Of a DNA stretch of 64,000 nucleotides, positions 62,848-64,000 are shown in pieces. Below the pieces are notes generated by a model. The model was not told the origin of the DNA and searched no databases. It saw only the letters and a list, made by a program, of their open reading frames with translations. Numbering within the stretch: the first letter of the stretch is position 1; every line of letters begins with the position of its first letter. Made by a program: the position numbers and the translations under genes. Source of the DNA: Dehalococcoidia bacterium (GTDB lineage Bacteria > Chloroflexota > Dehalococcoidia > Lucifugimonadales > Australimonadaceae); the NCBI GenBank assembly GCA_022449765.1, contig JAKUPZ010000009.1, forward strand, positions 1 to 64,000, given 5' to 3'.

Positions 62848-62857
62848 AGGCTGAGCA

Positions 62858-63310
62858 ATGTCTGAAGACTTAGGAAATATCATCCCAGATGACTTATATA
62901 ACGCTTTGCTCCATGAAAATGTAACAATTTCTCCTGGTAAAGCAATATTGATCACTACTTCTGACTCCAGCGGCTGGCCCCACCCAGCATTGCTTTCATT
63001 TAGAGAAGTAGGGGTTAAAGATCGAAATACTATTCGCATAAAGACTTATTCAGGGTCGAATACTACTCAAAACCTCAAGGATAATGGGGTGATAACTTTA
63101 GTTTTTATCGATCCCACAATGACTTATTATGTAAAAGGCCTTGCTACGATACTCCAATCTCAGGCAGAAGATGCGCTTGACATGCTTACCGCCATGGATA
63201 TATCTATCCGACAAGTTTTGCGCGATTTTACTTCTGAGGATGAAGAAGGCGCATTCATCACTTCGGGAATAATGTTCCACAATCCGTGGGATTCTGAAAG
63301 ACGCATATAA
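62858..63310 (+). CDS. Pyridoxamine-phosphate-oxidase-like FMN-binding split-barrel protein
   Basis: 150 residues. KAILITTSDSSGWPHPALLSFREVGVKDRNTIRIKTYSGSNTTQNLKDNG has the alternating pattern of the PPOX/FMN-binding split barrel; VKGLATI follows. 10 bp after ubiX and 13 bp before the enolase-superfamily gene. It might supply reduced flavin or accept electrons for this pathway, but a specific function cannot be stated. Confidence 0.72.
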   Translation: MSEDLGNIIPDDLYNALLHENVTISPGKAILITTSDSSGWPHPALLSFREVGVKDRNTIRIKTYSGSNTTQNLKDNGVITLVFIDPTMTYYVKGLATILQSQAEDALDMLTAMDISIRQVLRDFTSEDEEGAFITSGIMFHNPWDSERRI

Positions 63311-63323
63311 CTAATGGGGAAAT

Positions 63324-64000
63324 AATGAAAGTCACAAAAATTTCGGCCACAACGGCAGTTATTCCACTGCGTAATGTAACTTCCTTTTCAACTCGTACGG
63401 TAAGCGAGCGTCATTACACTATCGTAAAAATTCTTACTGATGAAGGAATAGAAGGTATTGGTTTTTGCTATTGCGGAAATGCAGCCGGATCAATTGTTAC
63501 CAGTGCAGTGCGCAATCTATTAGCAAAACATGTAATTGGACAGGACCCTCATAACACAGAATTCATTTGGGACGCGATGTACAAAGACGCATTGTTAATG
63601 GGTCGTCGCGGTGCAGTTGTCAGGGCAATTAGTGCAATTGACAACGCACTTTGGGATATCAATGCAAAACATGCAAAGCTTCCTCTGTATCAATACTTAG
63701 GTGGTTTTTACCAAGATGTTGTACCTGCTTATGCAAGCGGGGGTTATTACCTTGATGGGAAAACCCCGGAGCATCTTGCAGAGGAGTGTCTCAGTTATGT
63801 CGATATGGGATTCAAAGCGGTAAAAATTAAAGTAGGTCGCGTGAGTGCAATCGAGGATGCAGCACGGATAGAAGCAGTACGTAATGCAATTGGCGATGAG
63901 GTTGAATTATTTACTGATGCTAACAATGCTTGGAATGATGCTACTTCGGCGATTCGCGCAATCAGGCTTTGGGAAGATTACGATCTTGGATGGGTTGAAG
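63324..64000 (+). CDS. Mandelate racemase/muconate lactonizing enzyme family protein (partial)
   Basis: The first 225 residues are visible; the gene continues beyond the window. GGGGA precedes the ATG. The N-terminal capping domain (TEEG-like DEGIEGIGFCYCG) is followed by GRRGAVVRAISAIDNALWDINAKHAKLPLYQYLGG split by loops, then the catalytic K167-I-K169 (AVKIKVG) and metal-ligand D198-A-N200 (LFTDANNAW). These place it in the enolase superfamily, MR/MLE branch, which removes the alpha proton of a carboxylate (racemisation, dehydration or cycloisomerisation). Last visible gene of the tct-ubiD operon. Confidence 0.92.

Overview
The window is a low-to-moderate GC bacterial chromosome segment (AT-rich intergenic DNA, short gaps, many overlapping or touching genes) with no phage, transposase, IS or CRISPR signal. 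The gene content suggests a free-living marine Chloroflexota of the SAR202 / Dehalococcoidia type: several Rieske oxygenases, five short-chain dehydrogenases, two UbiD decarboxylases with UbiX, an enolase-superfamily enzyme, a molybdenum hydroxylase, a tripartite tricarboxylate transporter, many MFS carriers, and lipoproteins whose lipidated Cys is followed by Pro/Thr-rich linkers. This placement is inferred from gene content; no rRNA is present.

Layout. 1-8180: oxygenase island with two related single-component Rieske oxygenases (first one cut by the window edge), a dienelactone hydrolase, an SDR-amidohydrolase-SDR operon, and a ring-hydroxylating dioxygenase alpha/beta pair interleaved with two unknown small proteins. 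8169-15265: MFS carrier, Lys-rich membrane protein, TAXI-like binding protein without signal peptide, a 55-residue protein, a large RND/MMPL protein and a bicupin. 15309-22151: ABC-F ATPase, YceI-like lipoprotein, Amt, TauE/SafE exporter, MFS, SDR. 22208-28874: alpha/beta hydrolase, tRNA-Ala, homocysteine methyltransferase/MTHFR fusion, lactate permease plus a mini membrane protein, methyltransferase, class V aminotransferase. 29258-38662: housekeeping core (rsmH-ftsA-ftsZ, nrdR, pdxA, proC-yggT-degV, GNAT, pepA). 38707-40757: tRNA-His, SDR, Rieske ferredoxin, unknown protein, tRNA-Arg. 40835-46378: lipoprotein block (HExxH lipoprotein, degenerate M23-like lipoprotein, serine beta-lactamase-like lipoprotein) with a DUF-type membrane protein and a PPOX-fold protein. 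46694-49789: leftward catabolic operon (aldo/keto reductase, SDR, Asp/Glu-racemase-like, VOC). 49906-54477: molybdenum hydroxylase large subunit, PAC2 protein, MFS. 54474-64000: MTOX/sarcosine oxidase-like flavoprotein on the minus strand, then a rightward operon-like run TctC-TctA-TctB-UbiD-UbiD-UbiX-PPOX-enolase superfamily (cut by the window end).

Together the accessory genes look like machinery for importing and degrading recalcitrant organic acids, aromatic or cyclic: TctCAB and MFS for uptake, Rieske and Mo enzymes for hydroxylation, SDR/AKR for alcohol-ketone steps, cupin/VOC/DLH/amidohydrolase for ring or C-C cleavage, and UbiD/UbiX for decarboxylation. The regulatory sequence is also informative. 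Several genes lacking a Shine-Dalgarno sequence have a -10-like hexamer exactly 6 nt before the ATG, which suggests leaderless mRNAs. Several very long hairpin terminators are present, including one encoded inside the last codons of the dienelactone hydrolase gene.
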